Assembly (NCBI GenBank): GCA_963693285.1
Contig: OY848917.1
Coordinates: forward strand, 24,355,745 to 24,419,744
Direction of reading: 5' to 3'
DNA: 64,000 bases
From: Xestospongia muta
Lineage: Eukaryota; Porifera; Demospongiae; Haplosclerida; Petrosiidae
Both the position numbers and the translations under genes were made by a program. This document shows, one piece after another, positions 1 to 12,519 of this stretch (its first letter is position 1; each line of letters opens with the position of its first letter). A model generated the notes under the pieces. That model worked only from the letters and a program-made list of their open reading frames with translations, had not been told where the DNA came from and made no database searches.

Positions 1-247
1 TTTGAATTCTTTGAAGTTTTTCGAAATTATCCAATTCTACTTTGCAGTTTTCCAAAAATATTTCAATTCCATTTTCTATCCTTCGATGAAATAGTTAACA
101 GCTAAAATCCTATAGCCCCACCCTAGCCAGAAACATGTCGCTTCGCTCCATTCTAAGAGACAGCTTACGGTGCTCGCGCTTCACGCATTACTTCAATGAG
201 AGATGGAAAGTAGATTTGGAATTAGATGTCCGCCTTTGGCTTCCGTA
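1..247. repeat. Partial MITE, right end
   Basis: The right terminus (about 221-247) ends in GGCTTCCGTA after a GTCCG-containing stretch. It matches the inverted terminus of the intact MITE at 41709-42086. The interior (about 133-175) shares its internal block with 51117-51150. The left terminus is not visible, so the element is cut by the window or degraded. Confidence 0.6.
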
Positions 248-344
248 GTTTGCAGATGTTGTAGAAGACATGTAAGCAATGGAGTATAACTGCACTATTG
301 ACTTACAGAGGGAGGTGGTATTCTGTCCCTCTCTTTAAATCCTT

Positions 345-682
345 CTGTATCAGCAGTATCCATAGAAGATTCCTAAATTCCCAGAAAGATCACAACCATA
401 AATTGTGCGCCATTTTATTAAAACTTTACTCACTTTATCAACATTTTTTTTCTTGGTTGTTGGCCATCTGGACGAGAAACAGTAACACCAACAGTAGTAG
501 TTGTTTCTTTTGTCAGAAAATGTACTGGCCACACAAGACTACTTTGGTCAATACTTGGGAAAGTTTGAGATCCTGGATCCTACTAGATTGATACTGTACA
601 TGTAACAGTATCGATAAAAGATTCCTAAATTCCAAGAAAGATCACGACCATAAATTGTGTGCCATTTTATTAAAACCTTGCT
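345..682. repeat. Direct repeat of about 85 bp, two copies
   Basis: A segment at about 345-436 recurs at about 600-682 with a few substitutions. Both begin near AAGATTCCTAAATTCC and run to GCCATTTTATTAAAAC. The intervening sequence is AT-rich. No gene is recognised between 250 and 940. Confidence 0.6.
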
Positions 683-945
683 GTGTGAAATTTGAAGTGA
701 AGAAATACAAAAGAAGGTTCCACTGCCAGCCATGGCCACGTGTTTGCAACATGGATGGTAGAAATAATTTTGATTATTTAAAAAGGTGTGGCTTTTTGTA
801 GCTCATGGCACGATCCAGTTCGTACACAGTCTAGGTTTAGATATTCCCCGATGAGTGTAGAGCTCACGCTACAATTGAATATTGAAGAAAGCAATATTTT
901 ACATGTTATGTCTGATCGTAGACTTTCTAGTTTCTCATCTCGTGA

Positions 946-1807
946 AGTCGTGAAGATGACACCGAAAGCAATTTATCACTAGACATCAGTTCAGCTAAAG
1001 AGAGATATGGAGGACCACTTACATCTGATCAAGTGGAAGATGTGAGGAGTTTTAAAAACATTTTACTTATCTTGTTGTCTTTATTTGGTTATCACTTCAA
1101 TGAGTCTACAGCAGGAATAGCTCGTGAGTATATTACATTATTCAATATGACAATTGATACAAATTCTACTAAAATCAGTTTTAATTTAATGGAAAACATA
1201 GTGTTAGTTTTCCTTACCTCAATAAGTGTTTTTATTTTGTTTTTATGTTTCAATTATTGTTGTTGGTATACTGTGTCTTCAATTCATAATTTTTCCATTT
1301 TGTTCTTACAAGTTACCAAAAATGCTGAAGTGTATCGGTGTAAGTCTCTTTTTAGCCAGTATTTCTTCACTATTGCAGTTCATATTCTGTGTATTCTTTG
1401 AAATAGAACAGTCTTTACCATATGAGTTGTTAATTCTACCTCAAATCCTTAATGAAATTTCTGTTTTTTTATTCTTAACTATTTATGAATTCATCATTGC
1501 ACAGGCACCTTATCATATGCAAGGTCTATTAATTGGAATATTATACAGTCAACTGAGTATAAAGTATGCATCATTAACCATCGCCTTAAATAGTGAATTG
1601 GGTCAGAACTGGTTGTATTACATTATTAAGTGTTTCATAGTAGTCATTTCGTGGCTACTATATTGTTGTGTGTCAAAGCAGTATAGACAAAGGCAAAGGG
1701 ATGAATCATCAACAATTAATGAGTGTGTCATTATAGAAGAGTACTGGGAAAGAACATTAAATAGAAAAGAAGAGATAACTGAAGAGGAATATATTGAAAT
1801 GTATTAA
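946..1807 (+). pseudogene. POT/SLC15-type transporter, 3' half, frameshifted
   Basis: The frame open from about 946 carries AKERYGGPLTSDQVEDVRSF, the hallmark cytoplasmic loop before TM7 of proton-dependent oligopeptide transporters. A second frame (1226-1807) supplies the rest: several hydrophobic helices, EFIIAQAPYHMQGLLIG (the conserved POT motif in the C-terminal helices) and an acidic cytoplasmic tail ending at TAA 1807. The frame changes by one base inside a T-rich stretch near 1225-1245. The N-terminal six helices are not found. Polyadenylation signals (overlapping AATAAA) lie near 2018-2029. This is a truncated, decayed copy or a partial gene with a sequencing slip. Family identity is from motif recall. 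Confidence 0.7.
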
Positions 1808-2089
1808 CCATTGCATGTATGTACTTTTTTCCTTCCAAAATACCATATTAAGCACACATATAATTGCATACAATTTTATTGTACAAATATAGAAACTTTT
1901 TGTAAACAGATTTATTGTTTGTCCCCCTTCGTATAGCTATTGTTTTGTTAACTACAATTTTTGTAAATACTGGTTATTACAATTAATATATAACACACAC
2001 AATGAAAATATAGCAAATAAAATAAACATACATGTATACATGGACTAAACTGTAAAGATAATGTCAGCTATGATGTTATAGGGATTCTC

Positions 2090-3528
2090 TCCACTTCTGA
2101 GTATTCCTGGAGTATCCAGCACACATACTCTACTTTCTCTGTCCTACTTCAATGCCCAAAGTTTGACCAATAAATTTCACTCTTTCCAATCCTCTGTGTA
2201 TTCGTCTCTTCCGTCTGTTGTTGCTGTCACAGAAACCTGGCTCTCTGGCTCTTTCTTTGACAATGAAATTCTACCCACTGGTTACTCTATCTTTCGTAAG
2301 GATCATCCTTCTCATGGTGGTGGTGTGCTTCTCGCAGTTGCTTCTCACATCCCATCTTCCTTTATATACTCTCAATTTGATCCGGACATTCTCACCATTA
2401 AGTTATTATCCCCCTCTCCTGTAATACATTGTGTTGTTTATATCCTTCCTCTCTCTTCGGATACTTTGTGGTCATCATTACTGGACTATTTACGTTGTCT
2501 TTTTACCTCATCTTGTCTACCTGTTGTTGTCCTGGGTGATTTTAATTGCCCAGATATAGACTGGCCTCTTCTCTCTGCCTCTTCCAGTTTCTCCAATCTT
2601 CTCTGTGACCTTGTATATGACTTCAATGCAATGTATCTCCCAACCTACTCATATTAAGGGCAATATATTGGATTTCATCTTGACCAATTCAGCAGATATA
2701 GTTTCAAATGTTTCCGTTTTGCGACTGCCTGGTCTACTTCTGATCACTACTCTATATCTTTTTCCCTTTTGGTTGGTCCCTCAAGCAGGTTTTGTTCTTC
2801 CTCTACTTCCTTCTTAAATTACTCACAGGTTGATTACAGGAGCATGTGTGACTTTCTCCTTGACTGGGATTTTAGCGCTTGTTTCTTGTCCCTAGATGTA
2901 GAATTTATCTGGTCGGAGATAAAGTCTGCTATTTTGGAAGTTATTAATCGATTTGTTCCAACTGCAACTATTCCTAAACAGCACTACCACCTACCCGGCT
3001 GGTTTGATGGCTCTCTTTGTCACAATCTCAAGCGTGTGAGGACATTTCGTAGAAAGTGTATTTCTGATCCTACTCCTACTCCTCTTCAGAATCTGGCTCG
3101 TCTCGAATCTGATCTCAAGGATAATATCGCTATAGCTGAGTCCACTTATGTTTCCACCCTTTAATATCAAAGAGAGTTGCCATGATCTATGTATCATTAT
3201 CACTCGTAATCTTTCATGGTCTGATCATGTTGCATACATTGTCTCTAAAGCATATAAGCTGTTGGGTTTAATTCGTAGGTCTTTCAGTCTCCTCCAACCT
3301 CTCTTCGGCGAGCTTTGTATCTCACTTTAGTGCATTCACAGTTAACTTATTGTTGTCAGATTTGGATGCCACATTTGTTAAAGGACATCAAACTGTTAGC
3401 GTCTGTCCAAAGGCGTGCAACAAAGTGGATTTTAAATAATTATTGTATGGAATATATGTCTCGTCTGCAATCTCTCCACTTACTACCCTCATGATGCAAC
3501 TTGAAGTATATGATATTTCTTTCTTTCT
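2090..3528 (+). mobile_element. Non-LTR retrotransposon (LINE) relic
   Basis: The endonuclease (AP type) is read from about 2143: a VTETWLS motif, GGGVLLAV, and VLGDFNCPDIDW near 2540-2570. A frame change follows before SQPTHIKGNILDFILTNS (about 2640). The region 2820-3160 encodes the linker between endonuclease and reverse transcriptase. At about 3160 the text jumps straight to the LINE C-terminal end (SWSDHVAYIVSKAYKLLGLI, then QLTYCCQIW and RRATKWIL in other frames), so the catalytic reverse-transcriptase core is deleted. The element stops at about 3528, where the LTR array begins, which suggests the array inserted into it. It is inactive. Confidence 0.85.
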
Positions 3529-3539
3529 AGGGGGAGATC

Positions 3540-3718
3540 TGTAATAACTTGTCATAACTAGTTACAGTTGTATCATCTTGTATGGCTTTGATATTATAAA
3601 AGCACATGCATTTCCTGTTTGTAGTTCTGTTCTGTTTGGTTCTCTTCTATTTGGTTATATTTGTATCATGTTATATTGTTGGGTTCTCTCTTTCCTTTAA
3701 GATTATAGAAATATCACA
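3540..3718 (+). repeat. LTR 1, longest form
   Basis: A 179-bp segment beginning TGTAATAACTTGT and ending near ATATCACA. It contains a TATA-like TATTATAAAAG near 3592-3602. It differs from the two later LTRs by an extra segment of about 73 bp after TAACTTGT, which holds that TATA-like site. A purine run precedes it at about 3530. The exact termini are uncertain. Confidence 0.65.
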
Positions 3719-3759
3719 ACTCTTTACTATGCAGCCTCACGGCACCAAACAGACCACAG

Positions 3760-5080
3760 GACAAGTCCTGTAACCTCGTAGGTGCACTCATGGCACATTT
3801 TCAGAAAGCCAATTTGTTATTCCAGAAAGGTTTTCACTTTTATCATTGAAATCAAGCAGTAGGGGAATCGCTAGCCCAATATATAGTAGAACTACGACGG
3901 TTAGTTACCCACTACGACTTTAGTGAACAATTAAATGATGCACTACGGGATAGATTTGTATGTGGACTGAGGAGTGAAAGTATTCAAAAAAGGTTGCTAA
4001 GTTGGACTGAGGAGCCAAAGTATTCAAAAAAAGTTGCTAAGTTGCTAAAGCTTATGATCTTGCCAAGGAATGCAAGATGCAGACAAGAACTCAAAGTCTC
4101 TACAAGGAGCAGAAGGAATAGTATAAAAGATAACATGTCCCTCCCAGAAGCCAAAAAACAAAGGGAGAAGAAGACCTACTACCTATTTGGTAAACAAAAC
4201 CATACAGCTAAAGAATGTAAGTTCCTAGATGCCTAATGCTATAACTGTAGCAAGAAAGGGCACACTGCAACAGTCTGCTGATCAAAAACGTCGAAATCAA
4301 GTAGATGTGGCCCATAGACAAAGTATTTGGACTTGAAGGACAGTGATGCAGAGGAGTATCAGCTGTTAACAATTGGTGCTGATAAATGACAAGCCTCTTA
4401 CTGTGGAGGTCGACACTGGTGCAGATCTAGACGTCTGCCTAATATCTGAAGGTAGAACACAGTGACTAAACATTACCGATACTCCCAGTACCAAAAAAAG
4501 ATGAGAAGTATCGCATCTGTGGTGACTACAAAGTCACGACGAACCAAGTGATGGAAGTGTACCAATATCCACTCCCTAAACCAGAAAATTTATTTGCTAC
4601 ATTGACTGGTGAAAATATATGGTATTGGAGCTGTCATCTCTCATATGGTACCTGATAGAAGTGAACGACCAATTGCATTTGCCTCAAAGACACTTTCATG
4701 AAGTGTTAGAAACTATGTACAATTAGAGAAACAAGCCCTGTTGTTCATTTATGGAGTAGATAAGTTCCACCAATACCTCTATGGGTGCAAATCCACTCTG
4801 TATTATATACAGATCACAAACCATTTACAGCAATATTTGGAGCTAAAAAGGGAATAAATACCTCCACTAGCAGCAGCACCACTACAACAATGGATAACTG
4901 AAAGGACATTTCAGACTTTATATTTGTCTGGTTATCCAATACTAAAAATCTATAAACAAAACCAAGCTATAATTATATATAATACAACAACCAATCAAAA
5001 TACATTTAAGGAGTCCCTAGCAACAGTCAATGAGTTAGCTGGAATAGAGTCCTTGACAGATCACAATTGGTTGAAGTGAG
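3760..5080 (+). pseudogene. Ty3/gypsy element 1: gag, protease, RT/RNase H remnants
   Basis: Frames from about 3860 give a gag segment (LNDALRDRFVCGLRSESIQ), followed near 4235-4280 by a CCHC zinc knuckle (CYNCSKKGHTATVC). A protease DTGAD motif lies near 4410. Reverse-transcriptase text (KYRICGDYKVTTNQ near 4510) then jumps directly into RNase H text (GIGAVISHMVPDRSERPIAF near 4625), so the RT catalytic core is deleted. Many in-frame stops are present. The same decayed block recurs in unit 2 (about 8230-9556) and unit 3 (about 12550-13880). Confidence 0.75.
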
Positions 5081-5092
5081 CAAGGTTGTTTC

Positions 5093-5334
5093 GATCTTCT
5101 AACCAGAGATCTCATCAGCAGACACGGCAATATAAGACGTTTCGACTAAGATTTTCAACAATATTATTATTGGAAGTAAATCCACGTAGCTTTTATATAC
5201 GCATAGGCGTGGCTACCTCTTGCTATTTTAACAGTGGGACGCTCTATCTCACTAGTTTACTGAAGGGTGAATAATAATCTAGGACTTTATGTGTGTCTGC
5301 CATGTCTGCCGATGAGATCTCCAGTTAGAAGATC
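5093..5334. repeat. Foldback element of about 242 bp inside each unit
   Basis: The left arm at 5093-5128 begins GATCTTCTAACCAGAGATCT and is the imperfect reverse complement of the right arm at 5300-5334, which ends AGTTAGAAGATC. The same arrangement appears in unit 2 (about 9569-9810) and unit 3 (about 13896-14131). The right arm directly abuts the minisatellite. It resembles a MITE or foldback nested in the retroelement. The short open frame inside is not considered a gene. Confidence 0.6.
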
Positions 5335-5853
5335 ACACTCCTACATTGGAACCCTAGCACATGACTATTGAAGCCACACTCTTCCATTAAAACCCCTAGC
5401 ACATGACTATTGAAGTCACACTCCTCCAACAGAACCCTAGCACATGACTATTGAAGTCACACTCCTCCATTGGAACCCCTAGCACATGACTATTGAAGTC
5501 ACACTCCTCCAACAGAACCCTAGCACATGACTGTTGAAGTCACACTCCTCCATTGGAACCCCTAGCACATGACTATTGAAGTCACACTCCTCCAACAGAA
5601 CCCTAGCACATGACTATTGAAGTCACACTCCTCCATTGGAACCCCTAGCACATGACTATTGAAGTCACACTCCTCCAACAGAACCCTAGCACATGACTAT
5701 TGAAGTCACACTCCTCCATTGGAACCCCTAGCACATGACTATTGAAGTCACACTCCTCCAACAGAACCCTAGCATATGACTATTGAAGTCACACTCCTCC
5801 ATTAAAATTCCTAGCACATGACTATTGAAGTCACACTCCTCCAACAGAACCCT
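5328..5853. repeat. Minisatellite, copy 1 (41-42 bp units)
   Basis: About twelve tandem units share the core GCACATGACTATTGAAGTCA followed by CACTCCTCC. They alternate between two subtypes, one ending CATTGGAACCCCTAG and one ending CAACAGAACCCTAG, which gives a higher-order period of about 83 bp. The array lies between the foldback and the second protease. Confidence 0.9.
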
Positions 5854-5869
5854 AGAGAAAGAGGAGGAG

Positions 5870-8088
5870 CCTGTTGAACTCTTGTTAAACCATTTAGGTG
5901 AGGACAATAATGCTATCTAATTGACTGTCTACATTTAAGGGAAACCTGTGCTTATGGAATTAGACACTGGAGCTACCATCTCCATTCTCTCATTATCAAC
6001 CTGGACTAAATTGTTCCCTGGACGAGAGTTGAAAAGGACTAATACAGTACTTAAGACATTTTCAGGGGAGCAACTTCAACCAATCGGCTGTGCTGATGAT
6101 AATGTTTGTTACAAATCTGAATCTGGTACTCTACCTATATTAGTCCTGGAAGGTGAAGGACCAGCCTTATTTGGAAGAAATTGGCTCAAATATATTCGGA
6201 TTGATTGGCAGAGTATGTACCAAGTAAAGGAAGATAAATTGCACACAACGTTGGCTCATCATGAAAAAATATTTCGAGAAGGATTAGGAAAAGTGAAGGA
6301 TATGAGGCAAACATTCATGTTGAGGTAGATGCTACTCCAAAGTTTTGTAAAGCTATTAGTCCATTTTGACCCATCTCTTGAATTAATATTAGCGTGTGAT
6401 GCGTCCAACTATGGTATTGGAGATGTCCTAGCACATTGTCTACCAGACGGTTCAGAGAAGCCTATAGGTTTCACATTTTATATTCTCACAGAAACTGAAA
6501 AAAGTATTTTCAATTGGAAAAGGAAGGACTAGCCTGTATGTTCGGAATTAAAAAGTTTCATTCATATCTATTTGGACATCCCTTTACTATTTACACAGAT
6601 AATTTACCTTTGAAGTCGCTCTTTTGTGAAAAGCAAGCTGTACCTGCGCAAGCTGCAGGACGAATTCAGAGATGGACACTGACTTTTGCAAATAACGAGT
6701 ACAAGATATTATTTCGTCCAACACATAAGCATAGTAATGCCGATGCTCTAAGCAGATTACCAAGTCCTACAACATCAATGGAAGAACCAGTACCAACTGA
6801 ATTGATATTATTAATGGAAGCAATGGAAAAATGCCAATTACTGGAGAGAGTATCAAGGATTGGACACAGAATGATCCAACCTTATCTAGGATCTACAAGT
6901 ACATACAAAATGGCTGACCAAACCAGTGTCCAGAAGAGCTAAAATAATTTTTGAGATAAAAGTCAGAGCTATCGACCATGAATGGTTGTATATTATTTGG
7001 CTCAAGTGTCTTAGTACCACCACCAGGGATGAAGCAGTTGTTATTGGAATTACACCAAGGACATCGAGGAATTAGTAGAATGAAAAGTCTTGCACAAATG
7101 TATCTTTAGTGGCCTGGAATGGACTCAGAGATAGAAAAATTGGTGAGAGAATGTTCTAAATGTCAAGAGAACCAGAGTGATGTACCATCAGTACCTTTAA
7201 AGCTGTGGCTTTGGCCAAGTAGACCATGGAATAGACTACATATCGACTATGTGGGTCCGTTCATGAACTCCATATTTTTGCTTATTATTGATGCCCACTC
7301 CAAATGGGTTAAGATCTTTAAAACTTCCTCAAGTACATCTGCTGCCACTATTCAATTGTTAAGAAGCACGTTTGCTATATTTGGTATTCCTCAAACAATT
7401 GTGTCAGATAATGGTAGCTGCTTCACAGGTAGCGAATTTTAAGAGTTTTCAAGCTCAATAGTATTGCTCATTTATTGACAGCACCATACCTTCCTCAATC
7501 AAATGGCCTTGCTGAAAGAATGGTTCAAGCCTTCAAAGGTGGAATGAAAAAATTATCTAAAGGTACAGTAGACTTGAAATTAGCTAGATTCTTATTTAAC
7601 TATTGAATAACCCCTCACAGTACTACAGACATGTCTTCCTCAGAGTTAATGTTTGGCAGACAATTTAACACTGGTTTTGATTTATTACAACTTCGGTTGG
7701 ACTCTAAAGTTTTCAAAAGACAGCAAAAACAAAAGCAGTTATTTAATAGACAAACAAAGGACAGTGATTTTGTTATTGGTGATCTTGTGTATGTACGTAA
7801 TTTCTCAAAAGGGACTCCTGTAAAATGGATACCATGGTACTGTTGTAAAGCGTTGTGAAAATGTTACTTTTATGGTACATTGATTTAGAAGATTCAAACA
7901 ATTCTGTAAAAAGACACAAGAATCAAATGCGTCATCGCATGTCTGATTACTTTCCTGAGATTGAAGTTTCAATTGACCAAACGCCTACACCAGTGACACA
8001 TTCCCATAATGAATGAAGATATCCAACTAGGAACAGACAACCTAATCAACGTTTTTCAGAAGAATCGTGGAATTAAGAGGGGGAGATC
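5870..8088 (+). pseudogene. Ty3/gypsy element 2: protease, RNase H, integrase
   Basis: The protease frame 5948-6328 has MELDTGATISILS. RNase H follows in 6329-6942, with LACDASNYGIGDVLAH, then YTDNLPLKSLF and HSNADALSRLPSP. Integrase text includes the H2C2-type region (HQGHRGISRMKSLAQMY near 7050), the first catalytic Asp in HIDYVGPF (about 7240), the second in IVSDNGSCFTGSEF (7398-7440) and a Glu context (GLAERMVQAFK near 7510). Stops at 6328, 6532, 7440 and 7856 and a missing RT between protease and RNase H make it non-coding. A polypurine tract precedes the next LTR at 8075-8088. Confidence 0.85.
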
Positions 8089-8194
8089 TGTAATAACTTG
8101 TTCTGTTCTGTTTGGTTCTCTTCTATTTGGTTATATTTGTATCATGTTATATTGTTGGGTTCTCTCTTTCCTTTAAGATTATAGAAATATCACA
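8089..8194 (+). repeat. LTR 2, shortened
   Basis: A 106-bp LTR-like segment with the same ends as LTR 1 but lacking the internal block that carries the TATA-like site. It separates unit 1 from unit 2 and is shared by both. Confidence 0.65.
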
Positions 8195-11100
8195 ACTCTT
8201 TACTATGCAGCCTCACGGCACCAAACAGACCACAGGACAAGTCCTGTAACCTCATAGGTGCACTCATGGCACATTTTCAGAAAGCCAATTTCTTATTCCA
8301 GAAAGGTTTTCACTTTTATCATTGAAATCAAGCAGTAGAGGGATCGCTAGCCCAATATATAGTAGAACTACAATGGTTAGTTACCTACTGCAACTTTAGC
8401 GAACAATTAAATGATGCACTACGGGATAGATTTGTATGTGGACTGAGGAGTGAAAGTATTCAAATAAGGTTGCTAAGTTGGACTGAGGAGCCAAAGTATT
8501 CAAAAAAAGTTGCTAAGTTGCTAAAGCTTATGATCTTGCCCAAGGAATGGAAGATGCAGACAAGAACTCAAAGTCTCTACAAGGAGCAGAAGGAATAGTA
8601 TAAAAGATAACATGGCCCTCCCAGAAGCCAAAAAACAAAGGGAGAAAAAGACCTACTACCTATTTGGTAAACAAAACCATACAGCTAAAGAATGTAAGTT
8701 CCTAGATGCCTAATGCTATAACTGTAGCAAGAAAGGGTACACTGCAACAGTCAGCTGATCGAAAACGTCTAAATCAAGTAAATGTGGCCCACAGACAAAG
8801 TACTTGAACTTGAAGGACAGTGATGCAGAGGAGTATCAGCTGTTAACAATTGGTGCTGATAAATGACAAGCCTCTTACTGTAGAGGTCGACACTGGTGAA
8901 GATCTAGACGTCTGCCTAATATCTGAAGGTAGAACACAGTGACTGAACATTACCGATAGTCCCAGTACCAAAAAAAATGAGAAGTATCACATCTGTGGTG
9001 ACTACAAAGTCACGACCAACCAAATGATGGAAGTGTACCAATATCCACTCCCTAAACCAGAAAATTTATTTGCTACATTGACTGGTGAAAATATACGGTA
9101 TTGGAGCTGTCATCTCTCATATGGTACCTGATAGAAGTGAACGACCAATTGCATTTGCCTCAAAGACACTTTCATGAAGTGTGAGAAACTATGTACAATT
9201 AGAGAAACAAGCCCTGTTGTTCATTTATGAAGTAGAAAAGTTCCATCAATACCTCTATGGGTGCAAATCCACTCTGTATTATATACAGATCACAAACCAT
9301 TTACAGCAATATTTGGAGCTAAAAAGGGAATAAATACCTCCACTAGCAGTAGCACCACTACAACAATGGATAACTGAAAGGACATTTCAGACTTTATATT
9401 TGTCTGGTTATCCAATACTAAAAATCTATAAACAAAACCAAGCTATAATTATATATAATACAACAACCAATCAAAATACATTTAAGGAGTCCATAGCAAC
9501 AGTCAATGAGTTAGCTGGAATAGAGTCCTTGACAGATCACAATTGGTTGAAGTGAGCAAGGTTGTTTCGATCTTCTAACCAGAGATCTCATCAGCAGACA
9601 CGGCAATATAAGACGTTTCGCCTAAGACTTTCAACAATATTATTATTGGAAGTAAATCCACGTAGCTTTTATATACGCATAGGCGTGGCTACCTCTTGCT
9701 ATTTTAACAGTGGGACGCTCTATCTCACTAGTTTACTGGAGGGTGAATAATAATCTAGGACTTTATGTGTGTCTGCCGTGTCTGCCGATGAGATCTCCAG
9801 TTAGAAGATCACACTCCTACATTGGAACCTTAGCACATGACTATTGAAGTCACACTCCTCCAACAGAACCCTAGCACATGACTGTTGAAGTCACACTCCT
9901 CCATTAAACCCCTAGCACATGACTATTGAAGTCACACTCCTACATTGGAACCTTAGCACATGACTATTGAAGTCACACTCCTCCAACAGAACCCTAGCAC
10001 ATGACTATTGAAGTCACACTCCTCCATTAAAACCCCTAGCACATGACTATTGAAGTCACACTCCTCCAACAGAACCCTAGCACATGACTATTGAAGTCAC
10101 ACTCCTCCAACAGAACCCTAGCATATGACTATTGAAGTCACAATCCTCCATTAAAACCCCCAGCACATGACTATTGAAGTCACACTCCTCTAACAGAACC
10201 CTAGAGAAAGAGGAGGAGCCTGTTGAACTCTTGTTAAACCATTTAGGTGAGGACAATAATGCTATCTAATTGACTGTCTACATTTAAGGGAAACCTGTGC
10301 TTATGGAATTAGATACTGGAGCTACCATCTCCATTCTCTCATCATCAACCTGGACTAAATTGTTCCCTGGACGAGAGTTGAAAAGGACTAATACAGTACT
10401 TAAGACATTTTCAGGGGAGCAACTTCAACCAATCAGCTGTGCTGATGATAATGTTTGTTACAAATCTGAATCTGGTACTCTACCTATATTAGTCCTGGAA
10501 GGTGAAGGACCAGCCTTATTTGGAAGAAATTGGCTCAAATATATTCGGATTGATTGGCAGAGTATGTACCAAGTAAAGGAAGATAAATTGCACACAACGT
10601 TGGCTCATCATGAAAAAATATTTCGAGAAGGATTAGGAAAAGTGAAGGATATGAGGCAAACATTCATGTTGAGGTAGATGCTACTCCAAAGTTTTGTAAA
10701 GCTATTAGTCCATTTTGACCCATCTCTTGAATTAATATTAGCGTGTGATGCGTCCAACTATGGTATTGGAGATGTCCTAGCACATTGTCTACCAGACGGT
10801 TCAGAGAAGCCTATAGGTTTCATATCTCATACTCTCACAGAAACTGAAAAAAGTATTTTCAATTGGAAAAGGAAGGACTAGCCTGTATATTCGGAATTAA
10901 AAAGTTTCATTCATATCTATTTGGACATCCCTTTACTATTTACACAGATAATTTACCTTTGAAGTCGCTCTTTTGTGAAAAGCAAGCTGTACCTGCGCAA
11001 GCTGCAGGACGAATTCAGAGATGGACACTGACTTTTGCAAATTACGAGTACAAGATATTATTTTGTCCAACACATAAGCATAGTAATGCTGATGCTCTAA

Positions 11101-12413
11101 GCAGATTACCAAGTCCTACAACATCAATGGAAGAACCGGTACCAACTGAATTAATATTATTAATGGAAGCAATGGAAAAATGCCAATTACTGGAGAGAGT
11201 ATCAAGGATTGGACACAGAATGATCCAACCTTATCTAGGATCTACAAGTACATACAAAATGGCTGACCAAACCAGTGTCCATAAGAGCTAAAACAATTTT
11301 TGAGATGAAAATCAGAGCTATCGACCATGAATGGTTGTATATTATTTGACTCAAGTGTCTTAGTACCACCACCAGGGATGAAGCAGTTGTTATTGGAATT
11401 ACACCAAGGACATCCAGAAATTAGTAGAATGAAAAGTCTTGCACAAATGTATCTTTAGTGGCCTGGAATGGACTCAGAGATAGAAAAATTGGTGAGAGAA
11501 TGTTCTAAATGACAAGAGAACCAGAGGGATGTACCATCAGTACCTTTAAAGCTGTGGCTTTGGCCAAGTAGACCATGGAATAGACTACATATCGACTATG
11601 TGGGTCCGTTCATGAACTCCATATTTTTGCTTATTATTGATGCCCACTCCAAATGGGTTAAGATCTTTAAAACTTCCTCAAGTACATCTGCTGCCACTAT
11701 TCAATTGTTAAGAAGCACGTTTGCTATATTTGGTATTCCTCAAACGATTGTGTCAGATAATGGTAGCTGCTTCACAGGTAGCGAATTTTAAGAGTTTTTC
11801 AAGCTCAATAGTATTGCTCATTTATTGACAGCCTTGCTGAAAGAATGATTCAAGCCTTCAAAGGTGGAATGAAAAAATTATCTAAAGGTACAGTAGACTT
11901 GAAATTAGCTAGATTCTTATTTAACTATTGAATAATCCCTCACAGTACTACAGACATGTCTTCCTCAGAGTTAATGTTTGGCAGACAATTAAACACTCGT
12001 TTTGATTTATTACAACCTCGGTTGGACTCTAAAGTTGTCAAAAGACAGCAAAGACAAAAGCAGTTATTTAATAGACAAACAAAGGACAGTGATTTTGTTA
12101 TTGGTGATTTTGTGTATGTATGTAATTTCTCAAAAGAGACTCCTGTAAAATGGATACCATGGTACTGTTATAAAGCGTTGTGGAAATGTTATTTTTATGG
12201 TACATTGATTTAGAAGATTCAAACAATTCTGTAAAAAGACACAAGAATCAAATGTGTCATCGCATGTCTGATTACTTTCCTGAGATTGAAGTTTCAATTG
12301 ACCAAACACCTACACCAGTGACACATTCCCATAATGAATGAAGATATCCAACTAGGAACAGACAACCTAATCAACGTTTTTCAGAAGAATCGTGGAATTA
12401 AGAGGGGGAGATC
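8195..12413 (+). mobile_element. Unit 2 body of the chimeric retroelement
   Basis: This repeats unit 1 in the same order with scattered substitutions. It has gag and zinc-knuckle remnants (about 8230-8760), the deleted RT/RNase H block (about 8980-9556), the foldback (about 9569-9810), a minisatellite, protease 10297-10677, RNase H 10678-11291 and integrase 11450-12210. One extra deletion is visible in the integrase: text around 11830 lacks roughly 20 bases present near 7484-7505. TGA replaces a Cys codon of the integrase zinc site near 11511. Confidence 0.85.
9807..10205. repeat. Minisatellite, copy 2
   Basis: The same 41-42 bp unit as at 5328, but only about nine to ten units and with a different order of the two subtypes, so the array has expanded or contracted since the units were duplicated. 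Confidence 0.9.
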
Positions 12414-12519
12414 TGTAATAACTTGTTCTGTTCTGTTTGGTTCTCTTCTATTTGGTTATATTTGTATCATGTTATATTGTTGGGTTCTCTCTTTCCTTTA
12501 AGATTATAGAAATATCACA
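12414..12519 (+). repeat. LTR 3, shortened
   Basis: A 106-bp segment essentially identical to the LTR at 8089, including the same internal deletion, which marks units 2 and 3 as sharing one ancestral deleted LTR. Confidence 0.65.

Noticed and set aside
5086..5274. 62-codon frame repeated in units 1 and 2 of the array
   Set aside because: It is the interior of the foldback element; unit 3 carries changes that break it, and no family is recognised.
5328..5853. Regularly spaced repeats resembling a CRISPR array
   Set aside because: Units are contiguous 41-42 bp tandem repeats with no unique spacers, inside a eukaryotic retroelement; it is a minisatellite.
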